Part shown: positions 1 to 9,889 of the stretch, piece by piece
Position numbering within the stretch: position 1 is the first letter of the stretch
Layout of the letters: the number at the start of each line of letters is the position of its first letter
From: Haematobia irritans
Lineage: Eukaryota > Arthropoda > Insecta > Diptera > Muscidae
Direction of reading: 5' to 3'
Assembly: GCF_050003625.1 (NCBI RefSeq)
Contig: NC_134397.1
Location: forward strand, 148,117,526-148,181,525
DNA length: 64,000 bases
The notes under the pieces: model-generated
What the model saw: the letters and a program-made list of their open reading frames with translations, nothing else
The model's database searches: none
What the model was told of the DNA's origin: nothing
Program-made: the position numbers and the translations under genes

Positions 1-2289
1 ACGAATTAAAGTCCTTTTCGCTCTAGGACGCATATTTAAGGAGATATGGGCAAAAGAAGTTTTTCATATAAAAATTTAAATTTTTTTAGGTTTTGGGTGA
101 ATTTTTCAATTTTTTGGGGGTGGTTACGAATTAAAGTCCTTTTCGCTCTAGGACGCATATTTAAGGAGATATGGGCAAAAGAAGTTTTTCATATAAAAAT
201 TTCAATTTTTCTAGGTTTTGGGTGGATTTTTCAATTTTTTGGGGCGGTCACGAATTAAAGTCCTTTTCGCTCTAGGACGCATATTTAAGGAGATATGGGC
301 AAAAGAAGTTTTTCATATAAAAATTTCAATTTTTTTTAGGTTTTGGGTGGATTTTTCAATTTTTTGGGGGTGGTCACGAATTAAAGTCCTTTTCGATCTA
401 GGACGCTTATTTTAAGAGATATGGGCAAAAGAAGTTTTTCATATAAAAATTTCAATTTTTTTAGGTGTTGGGTGAATTTTTTAATTTTTTGGGGGTGGTC
501 ACGAATTAAAGTCCTTTTCGCTCTAGGACGCATATTTAAGGAGATATGGGCAAAAGAAGTTTTTCATATAAAAATTTCAATTTTTTTAGGTTTTGGATGA
601 ATTTTTCAATTTTTTGGGGGTGGTCACGAATTAAAGTCCTTTTGGCTCTAGGACGCATATTTAAGGAGATATGGGCAAAAGAAGTTTTTCATATAAAAAT
701 TTTAATTCTTTTGGGTTTTGGGTGGATTTTGCAATTTTTTGGGGGTGGTCACGAATTAAAGTCCTTTTCGCTCTAGGACGCTTAGTTTAGGAGGTATGGG
801 CAAAAGAAGTTTTTCATATAAAAATTTCAAGTTTTTTAGGTTTTGGGTGGATTTTTCAATTTTTTGGGGGTGGTCACGAATTAAAGTCCTTTTCGCTCTA
901 GGACGCTTAGTTTAGTTTATGGGCAAAAGAAATTTTTCATATAAAAATTTCAATTTTTTTAGGTTTTGGGTGAATTTTTAAATTTTTTGGGGGTGGTCAC
1001 GAATTAAAGTCCTTTTCGCTCTAGGACGCATATTTAAGGAGATATGGGCAAAAGAAGTTTTTCATATAAAAATTTCAATTTTTTTAGGTTTTGGGTGGAT
1101 TTTTCAATTTTTTGGGGGTGGTCACGAATTAAAGTCCTTTTCGCTCTAGGACGCTTAGTTTAAGAGATATGGGCAAAAGAAGTTTTTCATATAAAAATTT
1201 CCATTTTTTTACGATTTGGGTGGATTTTTCAATTTTTTGGGGGTGGTCACGAATTAAAGTCCTTTTCGCTCTAGGACGCATATTTAAGGAGATATGGGCA
1301 AAAGAAGTATTTCATATAAAAATTTCAATTTTTTTAGGTTTTGGGTGGATTTTTCAATTTTTTGGGGGTGGTCACGAATTAAAGTCCTTTTCGCTCTAGG
1401 ACGCATATTTAAGGAGATATGGGCAAAATAAGTTTTTCATATAAAAATTTCAATTTTTTTAGGTTTTGGGTGGATTTTTCAATTTTTTGGGGGTGGTCAC
1501 GAATTAAAGTCCTTTTCGCTCTAGGACGCATATTTAAGGAGATATGGGCAAAAGAAGTTTTTCATATAAAAATTTAAATTTTTTTAGGTTTTGGGTGGAT
1601 TTTTCAATTTTTTGGGGGTGGTCACGAATTAAAGTCCTTTTCGCTCTAGGACGCATATTTAAGGAGATATGGACAAAAGAAGTTTTTCATATAAAAATTT
1701 AATTTTTTTAGGTTTTGGGTGGATTTTTCAATTTTTTGGGGGTGGTCACGAATTAAAGTCCTTTCCGCTTTAGGACGCATATTTAAGGAGATATGGACAA
1801 AAGAAGTTTTTCATATAAAAATTTCAATTTTTTAGGTTTTGGGTGGATTTTTCAATTTTTTGGGGGTGGTCACGAATTAAAGTCCTTTTCGCTCTAGGAC
1901 GCTTAGTTTAGGAGATATGGGCAAAAGAAGTTTTTCATATAAAAATTTAAATTTTTTTAGGTTTTGGGTGGATTTTTCAATTTTTTGGGTGTGGTCACGA
2001 ATAAAAGTCCTTTTCGCTCTAGGACGCATATTTAAGGAGATATGGGCAAAAGAAGTTTTTCATATAAAAATTTAAATTTTTTTAGGTTTTGGGTGGATTT
2101 TTCAATTTTTTGGGGGTGGTCACGAATTAAAGTCCTTTTCGCTCTAGGACGCATATTTAAGGAGATATGGGCAAAAGAAGTTTTTCATATAAAAATTTCA
2201 ATTTTTTTAGGTTTTGGGTGGATTTTTCAATTTTTTTGGGGTGGTCACGAATTAAAGTCCTTTTCGCTCTAGGACGCATATTTAAGGAG

Positions 2290-2660
2290 ATATGGGCAAA
2301 AGCAGTTTTTCATATAAAAATGTAAATTTTTTTAGGTTTTGGGTGGATTTTTCAATTTTTTTGGGGGTGGTCACGAATTAAAGTCCTTTTCGCTCTAGGA
2401 CGCATATTTAAGTAGATATGGGCAAAAGAAGTTTTTCATATAAAAATTTCAATTTTTTTTAGGTTTTGGGTGGATTTTTCAATTTTTTGGGGTGGTCACG
2501 AATTAAAGTCCTTTTCGCTCTAGGACGCATATTTAAGGAGATATGGGCAAAAGAAGTTTTTCATATAAAAATTTCAATTTTTTTAGGTTTTGGGTGGATT
2601 TTTCAATTTTTTGGGGGTGGTCACGAATTAAAGTCCTTTTCGCTCTAGGACGCATATTTA
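2290..2660 (+). repeat. Three-monomer cassette 'AGCAG', copy 1
   Basis: Three consecutive monomers carry an ordered set of rare alleles: AAAAGCAGTTTTT, then a longer T run before GGGGG, then TTTAAGTAGATATGGG, then a shortened TTTTTTGGGGTGG. The same order is found near 12366, 14115 and 17109. Four copies with the same ordered alleles imply common descent. The first monomer here has ATGTAAATT, which the others lack. Confidence 0.8.
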
Positions 2661-4630
2661 AGGAGATATGGGCAAAAGAAGTTTTTCATATAAAAATTTC
2701 AATTTTTTTAGGTTTTGGGTGGATTTTTCAATTTTTTGGTGGTGGTCACGAATTAAAGTCCTATTCGCTCTAGGACGCATATTTAAGGAGATATGGGCAA
2801 AAGAAGTTTTTCATATAAAAATTTCATTTTTTTTAGGTTTTTGGTGGATTTTTCAATTTTTTGGGGGTGGTCACGAATTAAAGTCCTTTTCGCTCTAGGA
2901 CGCATATTTAAGGAGATATGGGCAAAAGAAGCTTTTCATATAAAAATTTAAATTTTTTTAGGTTTTGGGTGGATTTTTCAATTTTTTGGGGTGGTCACGA
3001 ATTAAAGTCCTTTTCGCTCTAGGGCGCATATTTAAGGAGATATGGGCAAAAGAAGTTTTTCATATAAAAATTTCAATTTTTTAGGATTTGGGTGGATTTT
3101 TCAATTTTTTTGGGGGTGGTCACGAATTAAAGTCCTTTTCGCTCTAGGACGCATATTTAAGGAGATATGGGCAAAAGAAGTTTTTCATATACAAATTTAA
3201 ATTTTTTTAGGTTTTGGGTGGATTTTTCAATTTTTTAGGGGTGGTCACGAATTAAAGTCCTTTTCGCTCTAGGACGCATATTTAAGGAGATATGAGCAAA
3301 AGAAGTTTTTCATATAAAAATTTCAATTTTTTTAGGTTTTGGGTCGATTTTTCAATTTTCTGGGGGTGGTCACGAATTAAAGTCCTTGTCGCTCTAGGAC
3401 GCTTTGTTTAGGAGATATGGGCAAAAGAAGTTTTTCATATAAAAATTTCAATTTTTTTAGGTTTTGGGTGGATTTTTCAATTTTTTGGGGGTGGTCACGA
3501 ATTAAAGTCCTTTTCGCTCTAGAACGCATATTTAAGGAGATATGGGCAAATGAAGTTTTTCATATAAAAATTTCAATTTTTTTAGGTTTTGGGTGCATTT
3601 TTCAATTTTTTGGGGGTGGTCACGAATTAAAGTCCTTTTCGCTCTAGGACGCTTAGTTTAGGAGATATGGGCAAAAGAAGTTTTTCATATAAAAATTTCA
3701 ATTTTTTTAGGTTTTGGGTGGATTTTTCAATTTTTTGGTGTGGTCACGAATTAAAGTCATTTTCGCTCTAGGACGCATATTTAAGGAGATATGGGCAAAA
3801 GAAATTTTTCATATAAAAATTTCAATTTTTTTAGGTTTTGGGTGGATTTTTCAATTTTTTGGGGGTGGTCACGAATTAAAGTCCTTTTCGCTCTAGGACG
3901 CATATTTAAGGAGATATGGACAAAAGAAGTTTTTCATATAAAAATTTAAATTTTTTAGGTTTTGGGTGGATTTTTCAATTTTTTGGGGGTGGTCACGAAT
4001 TAAAGTCCTTTTCGCTCTAGGACGCATATTTAAGGAGATATGGACAAAAGAAGTTTTTCATATAAAAATTTCAATTTTTTTTAGGATTTGGGTGGATTTT
4101 TCAATTTTTTGGGGGTGGTCACGAATTAAAGTCCTTTTCGCTCTAGGACGCTTAGTTTAGGAGATATGGGCAAAAGAAGTTTTTCATATAAAAAATTCAT
4201 TTTGTTTAGGTTTTGGGTGAATTTCTAAATTTTTTGGGGGTGGTCACGAATTAAAGTCCTTTTCGCTCTAGGACGCATATTTAAGGAGATATGGGCAAAA
4301 GAAGTTTTTCATATACAAATTTCAATTTTTTTAGGTTTTGGGTGGATTTTTCAATTTTTTGGGGGTGGTCACGAATTAAAGTCCTTTTCGCTCTAGGACG
4401 CTTAGTTTAGGAGATATGGGCAAAAGAAGTTTTTCATATAAAAATTTAAATTTTTTTAGGTTTTGGGTGGATTTTTCAATTTTTTGGGTGTGGTCACGAA
4501 TAAAAGTCCTTTTCGCTCTAGGACGCATATTTAAGGAGATATGGGCAAAAGAAGTTTTTCATATAAAAATTTCAATTTTTTTAGGTTTTGGGTGGATTTT
4601 TCAATTTTTTGGGGGTGGTCACGAATTAAA

Positions 4631-4649
4631 GTCCTTTTCGCTCTAGGAC
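4631..4649. other. Conserved dyad GTCCT-N9-AGGAC in the monomer box
   Basis: Monomer positions 15-33 form a perfect 5-bp inverted repeat around a 9-base spacer that contains TTCG. The box is among the least variable parts of the monomer. Occasional variants break it, for example CTTTATGAC at about 21860, 24473, 29817, 32677 and 39513, AGGGC at about 41514, 43383 and 48496, and AGAAC at 27462, 30446 and 35667. A conserved dyad could be a protein site or a small hairpin; this is inference. It is listed here once for the reference monomer and recurs in nearly all. Confidence 0.7.
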
Positions 4650-4663
4650 GCATATTTAAGGAG
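4650..4663 (+). other. Variable linker, common allele GCATATTTAAGGAG
   Basis: Monomer positions 34-47 are the most visibly polymorphic block. Four recurrent states are seen: GCATATTTAAGGAG (most common), GCTTAGTTTAGGAG (for example at 3651), GCTCAGTTTAGGAG (for example near 4774 and repeatedly at 22-37 kb), and GCATATATAAGGAG (for example near 23236, 25852 and 54089). Because one or a few alleles recur in the same order in distant blocks, this linker is the best barcode for tracing duplications. Confidence 0.85.
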
Positions 4664-4679
4664 ATATGGGCAAAAGAAG

Positions 4680-4735
4680 TTTTTCATATAAAAATTTCAA
4701 TTTTTTTAGGTTTTGGGTGGATTTTTCAATTTTTT
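4680..4735. other. Phased A/T tracts (predicted curved DNA)
   Basis: In the reference monomer, runs of four to seven A or T lie at monomer positions 64-68, 74-78, 85-91, 95-98, 106-110 and 114-119. Their centres are about 66, 76, 88, 96.5, 108 and 116.5, a mean spacing of about 10.1 bp, close to one helical turn. Phased A-tracts are known to bend DNA, and curved DNA is common in satellites. That this monomer is curved is inferred, not measured. Confidence 0.65.
4690..4705. other. AT-rich dyad AAAAATT-TC-AATTTTT
   Basis: Monomer positions 74-89 contain two 7-bp arms that are reverse complements, separated by TC. In many monomers the C is replaced by A, giving the perfect 16-bp palindrome AAAAATTTAAATTTTT (for example at 2066-2081). 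The palindromic form is scattered in the first 20 kb and frequent between 39.9 and 50.7 kb. Confidence 0.75.
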
Positions 4736-5601
4736 GGGGGTGGTCACGAATTAAAGTCCTTTTCGCTCTAGGACGCTCAGTTTAGGAGATATGGGCAAAA
4801 GAAGTTTTTCATATAAAAATTTCAATTTTTTTAGGTTTTGGGTGGATTTTTCAATTTTTTGGGGGTGGTCACGAATTAAAGTCCTTGTCGCTCTAGGACG
4901 CTTAGTTTAGGAGATATGGGCAAAAGAAGTTTTTCATATAAAAATTTCAATTTTTTTAGGTTTTGGGTGGATTTTTCAATTTTTTGGGGGTGGTCACGAA
5001 TTAAAGTCCTTTTCGCTCTAGGACGCATATTTAAGGAGATATGGACAAAAGAAGTTTTTTATATAAAAATTTAAATTTTTTTAGGTTTTGGGTGGATTTT
5101 TCAATTTTTTGGGGGTGGTCACGAATTAAAGTCCTTTTCGCTTTAGGACGCATATTTAAGGAGATATGGACAAAAGAAGTTTTTCATATAAAAATTTCAA
5201 TTTTTTTAGGTTTTGGGTGGATTTTTCAATTTTTTGGGGGTGGTCACGAATTAAAGTCCTTTTCGCTCTAGGACGCTTAGTTTAGGAGATATGGGCAAAA
5301 GAAGTTTTTCATATAAAAATTTAAATTTTTTTAGGTTTTGGGTGGATTTTTCAATTTTTTGGGTGTGGTCACGAATAAAAGTCCTTTTCGCTCTAGGACG
5401 CATATTTAAGGAGATATGGGCAAAAGAAGTTTTTCATATAAAAATTTAAATTTTTTTAGGTTTTGGGTGGATTTTTAAATTTTTTGGGGGTGGTCACGAA
5501 TTAAAGTCCTTTTCGCTCTAGGACGCATATTTAAGGAGATATGGGCAAAAGAAGTTTTTCATATAAAAAATTCATGTTTTTTAGGTTTTGGGTGGATTTT
5601 T

Positions 5602-5620
5602 CAATTTTTTTTTTTGGGTG
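5602..5620 (+). repeat. Monomer with 11-T run and short G run
   Basis: TTTTTC is followed by AA, eleven T and only three G before TGGTCACG. The usual monomer has six T and five G here. It may be slippage in the T run with loss of two G, or a sequencing effect in a homopolymer. Confidence 0.7.
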
Positions 5621-6215
5621 GTCACGAATTAAAGTCCTTTTCGCTCTAGGACGCATATTTAAGGAGATATGGGCAAAAGCATTTTTTCATATAAAAATTT
5701 AAATTTTTTTAGGTTTTGGGTGGATTTTTCAATTTTTTTGGGGGTGGTCACGAATTAAAGTCCTTTTCGCTCTAGGACGCATATTTAAGGAGATATGGGC
5801 AAAAGAAGTTTTTCATATAAAAATTTCAATTTTTTTAGGTTTTGGGTGGATTTTTCAATTTTTTGGGGGTGGTCACGAATTAAAGTCCTTTTCGCTCTAG
5901 GACGCATATTTAAGGAGATATGGACAAAAGAAGTTTTTCATATAAAAATTTCATTTTTTTAGGTTTTGGGTGAATTTTTCAATTTTTTTCGGGTGGTCAC
6001 GAATTAAAGTCCTTTTCGCTCTAGGACGCTTAGTTTAGGAGATATGGGCAAAAGAAGTTTTTCATATAAAAATTTCAATTTTTTTAGGTTTTGGGTGGAT
6101 TTTTCAATTTTTTGGGGGTGGTCACGAATTAAAGTCCTTTTCGCTCTAGGACGCTTAGTTTAGGAGATATGGGCAAAAGAAGTTTTTCATATAAAAATTT
6201 CAATTTTTTTAGGTT

Positions 6216-6800
6216 TTGGGTGGATTTTTCAATTTTTTGGTGTGGTCACGAATTAAAGTCCTTTCCGCTCTAGGACGCATATTTAAGGACATATGGGCAA
6301 AAGAAGTTTTTCATATAAAAAAATCATGTTTTTTAGGTTTTGGGTGGATTTTTCAATTTTTTTGGGGTGGTCACGAATTAAAGTCCTTTTCGCTCTAGGA
6401 CGCATATTTAAGGAGATATGGGCAAAAGAAACTTTTCATATCAAAATTTCAATTTTTTTAGGTTTTGGGTGGATTTTTCAATTTTTTGGGGGTGGTCACG
6501 AATTAAAGTCCTTTTCGCTCTAGGACGCATATTTAAGGAGATATGGACAAAAGAAATTTTTCATATAAAAATTTCAATTTTTTTAGGTTTTGGGTGGATT
6601 TTTCAATTTTTTGGGGGTGGTCACGAATTAAAGTCCTTTTCGCTCTAGGACGCATATTTAAGGAGATATGGACAAAAGAAGTTTTTCATATAAAAATTTC
6701 AATTTTTTTAGGTTTTGGGTGGATTTTTAAATTTTTTGGGGGTGGTCACGAATTAAAGTCCTTTTCGCTCTAGGACGCTTAGTTTAGGAGATATGGGCAA
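6216..6800 (+). repeat. Block repeated at 16160-16744 (offset 9944), copy 1
   Basis: The monomers share TTTTGGTGTGGTC, TCCTTTCCGCTC, TTAAGGACATATGGG and AAAAAAATCATG, followed by two GGACAAAAG monomers and a TTTTTAAATTTTTTGGGGG monomer, in the same order and spacing as the second copy. A partial third copy lies at 14912-15470 with AAAAAAAACATT instead. Confidence 0.85.
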
Positions 6801-7035
6801 AAGAAGTTTTTCATATAAAAATTTCATTTTTTTTAGGTTTTGGGTGAATTTTTCAATTTTTTGGGGGTGGTCACGAATTAAAGTCCTTTTCGCTCTAGGA
6901 TGCATATTTAAGGAGATATTGGCAAAAGAAGTTTTTCATATACAAATTTCAATTTTTTTAGGTTTTGGGTAGATTTTTCAATTTTTTGGGGGTAGTCACG
7001 AATTAAAGTCCTTTTCGCTCTAGGACGCTTAGTTT
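6660..7035 (+). repeat. Three-monomer cassette 'GATATTGG', copy 1 of 4
   Basis: Ordered alleles are GGACAAAAG with TTTTTAAATTTTTTGGGGG, then GCTTAGTTTAGG with TTTCATTTTTTTTAGG and GGGTGAATT, then GATATTGGCAAAAG with CATATACAAATTTC, GGGTAGATT and GGGGGTAGTCACG. The same triple is found ending near 13607, 15735 and 18850. TTGG markers sit at 6919, 13491, 15615 and 18734, so spacings are 6572, 2124 and 3119. Confidence 0.85.
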
Positions 7036-8159
7036 AGGAGATATGGGCAAAAGAAGTTTTTCATATAAAAAATTCATGTTTTTTAGGTTTTGGGTGGATT
7101 TTTCAATTTTTTTGGGGTGGTCACGAATTAAAGTCCTTTTCGCTTTAGGACGCATATTTAAGGAGATATGGACAAAAGAAGTTTTTCATATAAAAATTTC
7201 AATTTTTTTAGGTTTTGGGTGGATTTTTCAATTTTTTGGGGGTGGTCACGAATTAAAGTCCTTTTCGCTCTAGGACGCTTAGTTTAGGAGATATGGGCAA
7301 AAGAAGTTTTTCGTATAAAAATTTAAATTTTTTTAGGTTTTGGGTGGATTTTTCAATTTTTTGGGTGTGGTCACGAATAAAAGTCCTTTTCGCTCTAGGA
7401 CGCATATTTAAGGAGATATGGGCAAAAGAAGTTTTTCATATAAAAATTTCAATTTTTTTAGGTTTTGGGTGGATTTTTCAATTTTTTGGGGGTGGTCACG
7501 AATTAAAGTCCTTTTCGCTCTAGGACGCATATTTAAGGAGATATGGGCAAAAGAAGTTTTTCATATAAAAAATTCATGTTTTTTAGGTTTTGGGTGGATT
7601 TTTCAATTTTTTTGGGGTGGTCACGAATTAAAGCCCTTTTCGCTCTAGGACGCATATTTAAGGAGATATGGGCAAAAGCAGTTTTTCATATAAAAATTTC
7701 AATTTTTTTAGGTTTTGGGTGGATTTTTAAATTTTTTGGGGGTGGTCACGAATTAAAGTCCTTTTCGCTCTAGGACGCATATTTAAGGAGATATGGACAA
7801 AAGAAGGTTTTCATATAAAAATTTCATTTTTTTAGGTTTTGGGTGAATTTTTCAATTTTTTGGGGGTGGTCACGAATTAAAGTCCTTTTCGCTCTAGGAC
7901 GCATATTTAAGGAGATATGGGCAAAAGAAGTTTTTCATATACAAATTTCAATTTTTTTAGGTTTTGGGTGGATTTTTCAATTTTTTGCGGGTGGTCACGA
8001 ATTAAAGTCCTTTTTGCTCTAGGACGCTTAGTTTAGAAGATATGGGCAAAAGAAGTTTTTCATATAAAAATTTCAATTTTTTTAGGTTTTGGGTGTATTT
8101 TTAAATTTTTTGGGTGTGGTCACGAATAAAAGTCATTTTCGCTCTAGGACGCATATTTA

Positions 8160-9889
8160 AGGAGATATGGGCAAAAGAAGTTTTTCATATAAAAATTTCA
8201 ATTTTTTTAGGTTTTGGGTGTATTTTTAAATTTTTTGGGTGTGGTCACGAATAAAAGTCATTTTCGCTCTAGGACGCTTAGTTTAGGAGATATGGGCAAA
8301 AGAAGTTTTTCATATAAAAATTTCAATTTTTTTAGGTTTTGGGTGGATTTTTCAATTTTTTGGGGGTGGTCACGAATTAAAGTCCTTTTCGCTCTAGGAC
8401 GCTTAGTTTAGGAGATATGGGCAAAAGAAGTTTTTCATATAAAAATTTCAATTTTTTTAGGTTTTGGGTGAATTTTTCAATTTTTTTGGGGGTGGTCACG
8501 AATTAAAGTCCTTTTCGCTCTAGGACGCTTAGTTTAGGAGATATGTGCAAAAGAAGTTTTTCATATAAAAATTTCAATTTTTTTAGGTTTTGGGGTGGTC
8601 ACGAATTAAAGTCCTTTTCGCTCTAGGACGCATATTTAAGGAGATATGGGCAAAAGAAGTTTTTCATATAAAAATTTCAATTTTTTTAGGTTTTGGGTGG
8701 ATTTTTAAATTTTTTTGGGGGTGGTCACGAATTAAAGTCCTTTTCGCTCTAGGACGCATATTTAAGGAGATATGGGCAAAAGAAGTTTTTCATATAAAAA
8801 TTTAAATTTTTTTAGGTTTTGGGTGCATTTTTCAATTTTTTGGGGGTGGTCACGAATTAAAGTCCTTTTCGCTCTAGGACGCTTAGTTTAGGAGATATGG
8901 GCAAAAGAAGTTTTTCATATAAAAATTTAAATTTTTTTAGGTTTTGGGTGGATTTTTCAATTTTTTGGGGGTGGTCACGAATTAAAGTCCTTTTCGCTCT
9001 AGGACGCTTAGTTTAGGAGATATGGGCAAAAGAAGTTTTTCATATAAAAATTTCAATTTTTTTAGGTTTTGGGTGAATTTTTCAATTTTTTGGGGGTGGT
9101 CACGAATTAAAGTCCTTTTCGCTCTAGGACGCTTATTTAAGGAGATATGGGCAAAAGAAGTTTTTCATATAAAAATTTCAATTTTTTTAGGTTTTGGGTC
9201 GATTTTTCAATTTTTTGGGGGTGGTCACGAATTAAAGCCCTTGTCGCTTTAGGACGCATATTTAAGGAGATATGTACAAAAGAAGTTTTTCATATAAAAA
9301 TTTAAATTTTTTTAGGTTTTGGGTGGATTTTTCAATTTTTTTGGGGTGGTCACGAATTAAAGTCCTTTTCGATCTAGGACGCATATTTAAGGAGATATGG
9401 GCAAATGAAGTTTTTCATATAAAAATTTCAATTTTTTTAGGTTTTGGGTGGATTTTTCAATTTTCTGGGGGTGGTCACGAATTAAAGTCCTTTTCGCTCT
9501 AGGACGCATATTTAAGGAGATATGGGCAAAAGAAGTTTTTCATATAAAAATTTCAATTTTTTTAGGTTTTGGGTGGATTTTTCAATTTTTTGGGGGTGGT
9601 CACGAATTAAAGTCCTTTTCGCTCTAGGACGCATATTTAAGGAGATATGGACAAAAGAAGTTTTTCATATAAAAATTTCAATTTTTTAGTTTTTGGGTGG
9701 ATTTTTAAATTTTTTGGGGGTGGTCACGAATTAAAGTCCTTTTCGCTCTAGGACGCATATTTAAGGAGATATGGACAAAAGAAGTTTTTCATATAAAAAT
9801 TTCATTTTTTTTAGGTTTTGGGTGGATTTTTCAATTTTTTGGGGGTGGTCACGAATTAAAGTCCTTTTCGCTCTAGGACGCTTAGTTTA
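8160..9889 (+). repeat. Tandem higher-order unit of 14 monomers, copy 1
   Basis: The unit starts with a monomer carrying GGGTGTATTTTTAAA, GGGTGTGG and GTCATTTTCG, and includes ATATGTGCAAAAG, a short monomer lacking 21 bp near 8594, a GGGTGCATT monomer, GGGTCGATT, ATATGTACAAAAG and GGGCAAATGAAG. The same series recurs 1729 bp later. Fourteen monomers less the 21-bp deletion equals 1729. The monomer just before (8035-8160) carries the same first alleles, so the exact left edge is uncertain by about one monomer. Confidence 0.9.
8588..8600 (+). repeat. Short monomer: 21-bp deletion junction
   Basis: TAGGTTTTGGGGTGGTC replaces the usual stretch from the first TTTTGGG to the GGGGTGGTC 21 bp further on. 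The two ends share TTTTGGG, so it looks like a short-homology deletion. Its duplicate at 10317-10329 shows the deletion predates the 1729-bp duplication. Confidence 0.85.

Larger units (their letters stand above)
4617..4741 (+). repeat. Reference monomer (matches the consensus)
   Basis: This copy is exactly 125 bp and carries the commonest base at each position I compared. In the register used here it begins GGTCACGAATT and ends TTTTTTGGGGGT. Positions 11-38 are the conserved box around TCCTTTTCGCTCTAGGACGC. Positions 34-47 are the variable linker GCATATTTAAGGAG. Positions 48-63 are the ATATGGGCAAAAGAAG segment. Positions 64-119 are T- and A-tracts, and positions 116-125 hold a G run. Most neighbouring copies differ only at the linker, at the base after ATGG, at CATATA/CATACA, at the C of TTTCAATT, and in run lengths. 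Confidence 0.95.
1..8159 (+). repeat. Domain 1: mixed, relatively diverged monomers
   Basis: This stretch has no gene; it holds satellite monomers with many private substitutions and no obvious long tandem unit. It contains single copies of cassettes that recur later: the AGCAG/AAGTAGATA cassette near 2290-2660, the GGACATATG plus AAAAAAATCATG cassette at 6216-6400, and the GATATTGG cassette at 6660-7035. Paired monomers with GGGTGTGGTCACGAATAAAAG recur near 1985, 4488, 5362 and 7365. The heterogeneity suggests it has not been homogenised as recently as 22-37 kb. Confidence 0.8.

Noticed and set aside
4617..4636. Similarity of GGTCACGAATT to a tRNA B box (GGTTCGANNCC)
   Set aside because: The match needs an indel, no A box or cloverleaf is present, and TTTT terminators occur throughout the monomer.
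4631..4655. Hairpin plus T run as a transcription terminator
   Set aside because: The GTCCT/AGGAC stem has only five pairs and is followed by the linker, not by a T run; there is no gene to terminate.
4658..4672. AAGGAGATATG, resembling a bacterial ribosome binding site and start codon
   Set aside because: The gap between AGGAG and ATG is only two or three bases, too short for normal use. The motif repeats in every monomer with no real gene behind it, and the context is eukaryotic satellite.
4725..4741. TTTTTTGGGGG as telomere-like repeat (TTTTGGGG)
   Set aside because: It occurs once per 125 bp inside a complex monomer and never in tandem as true telomeres do.
5605..5615. Long T run as a real structural element
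   Set aside because: Only one monomer has eleven T; run-length variation is common here and may reflect slippage or sequencing error. It is listed as a variant only.
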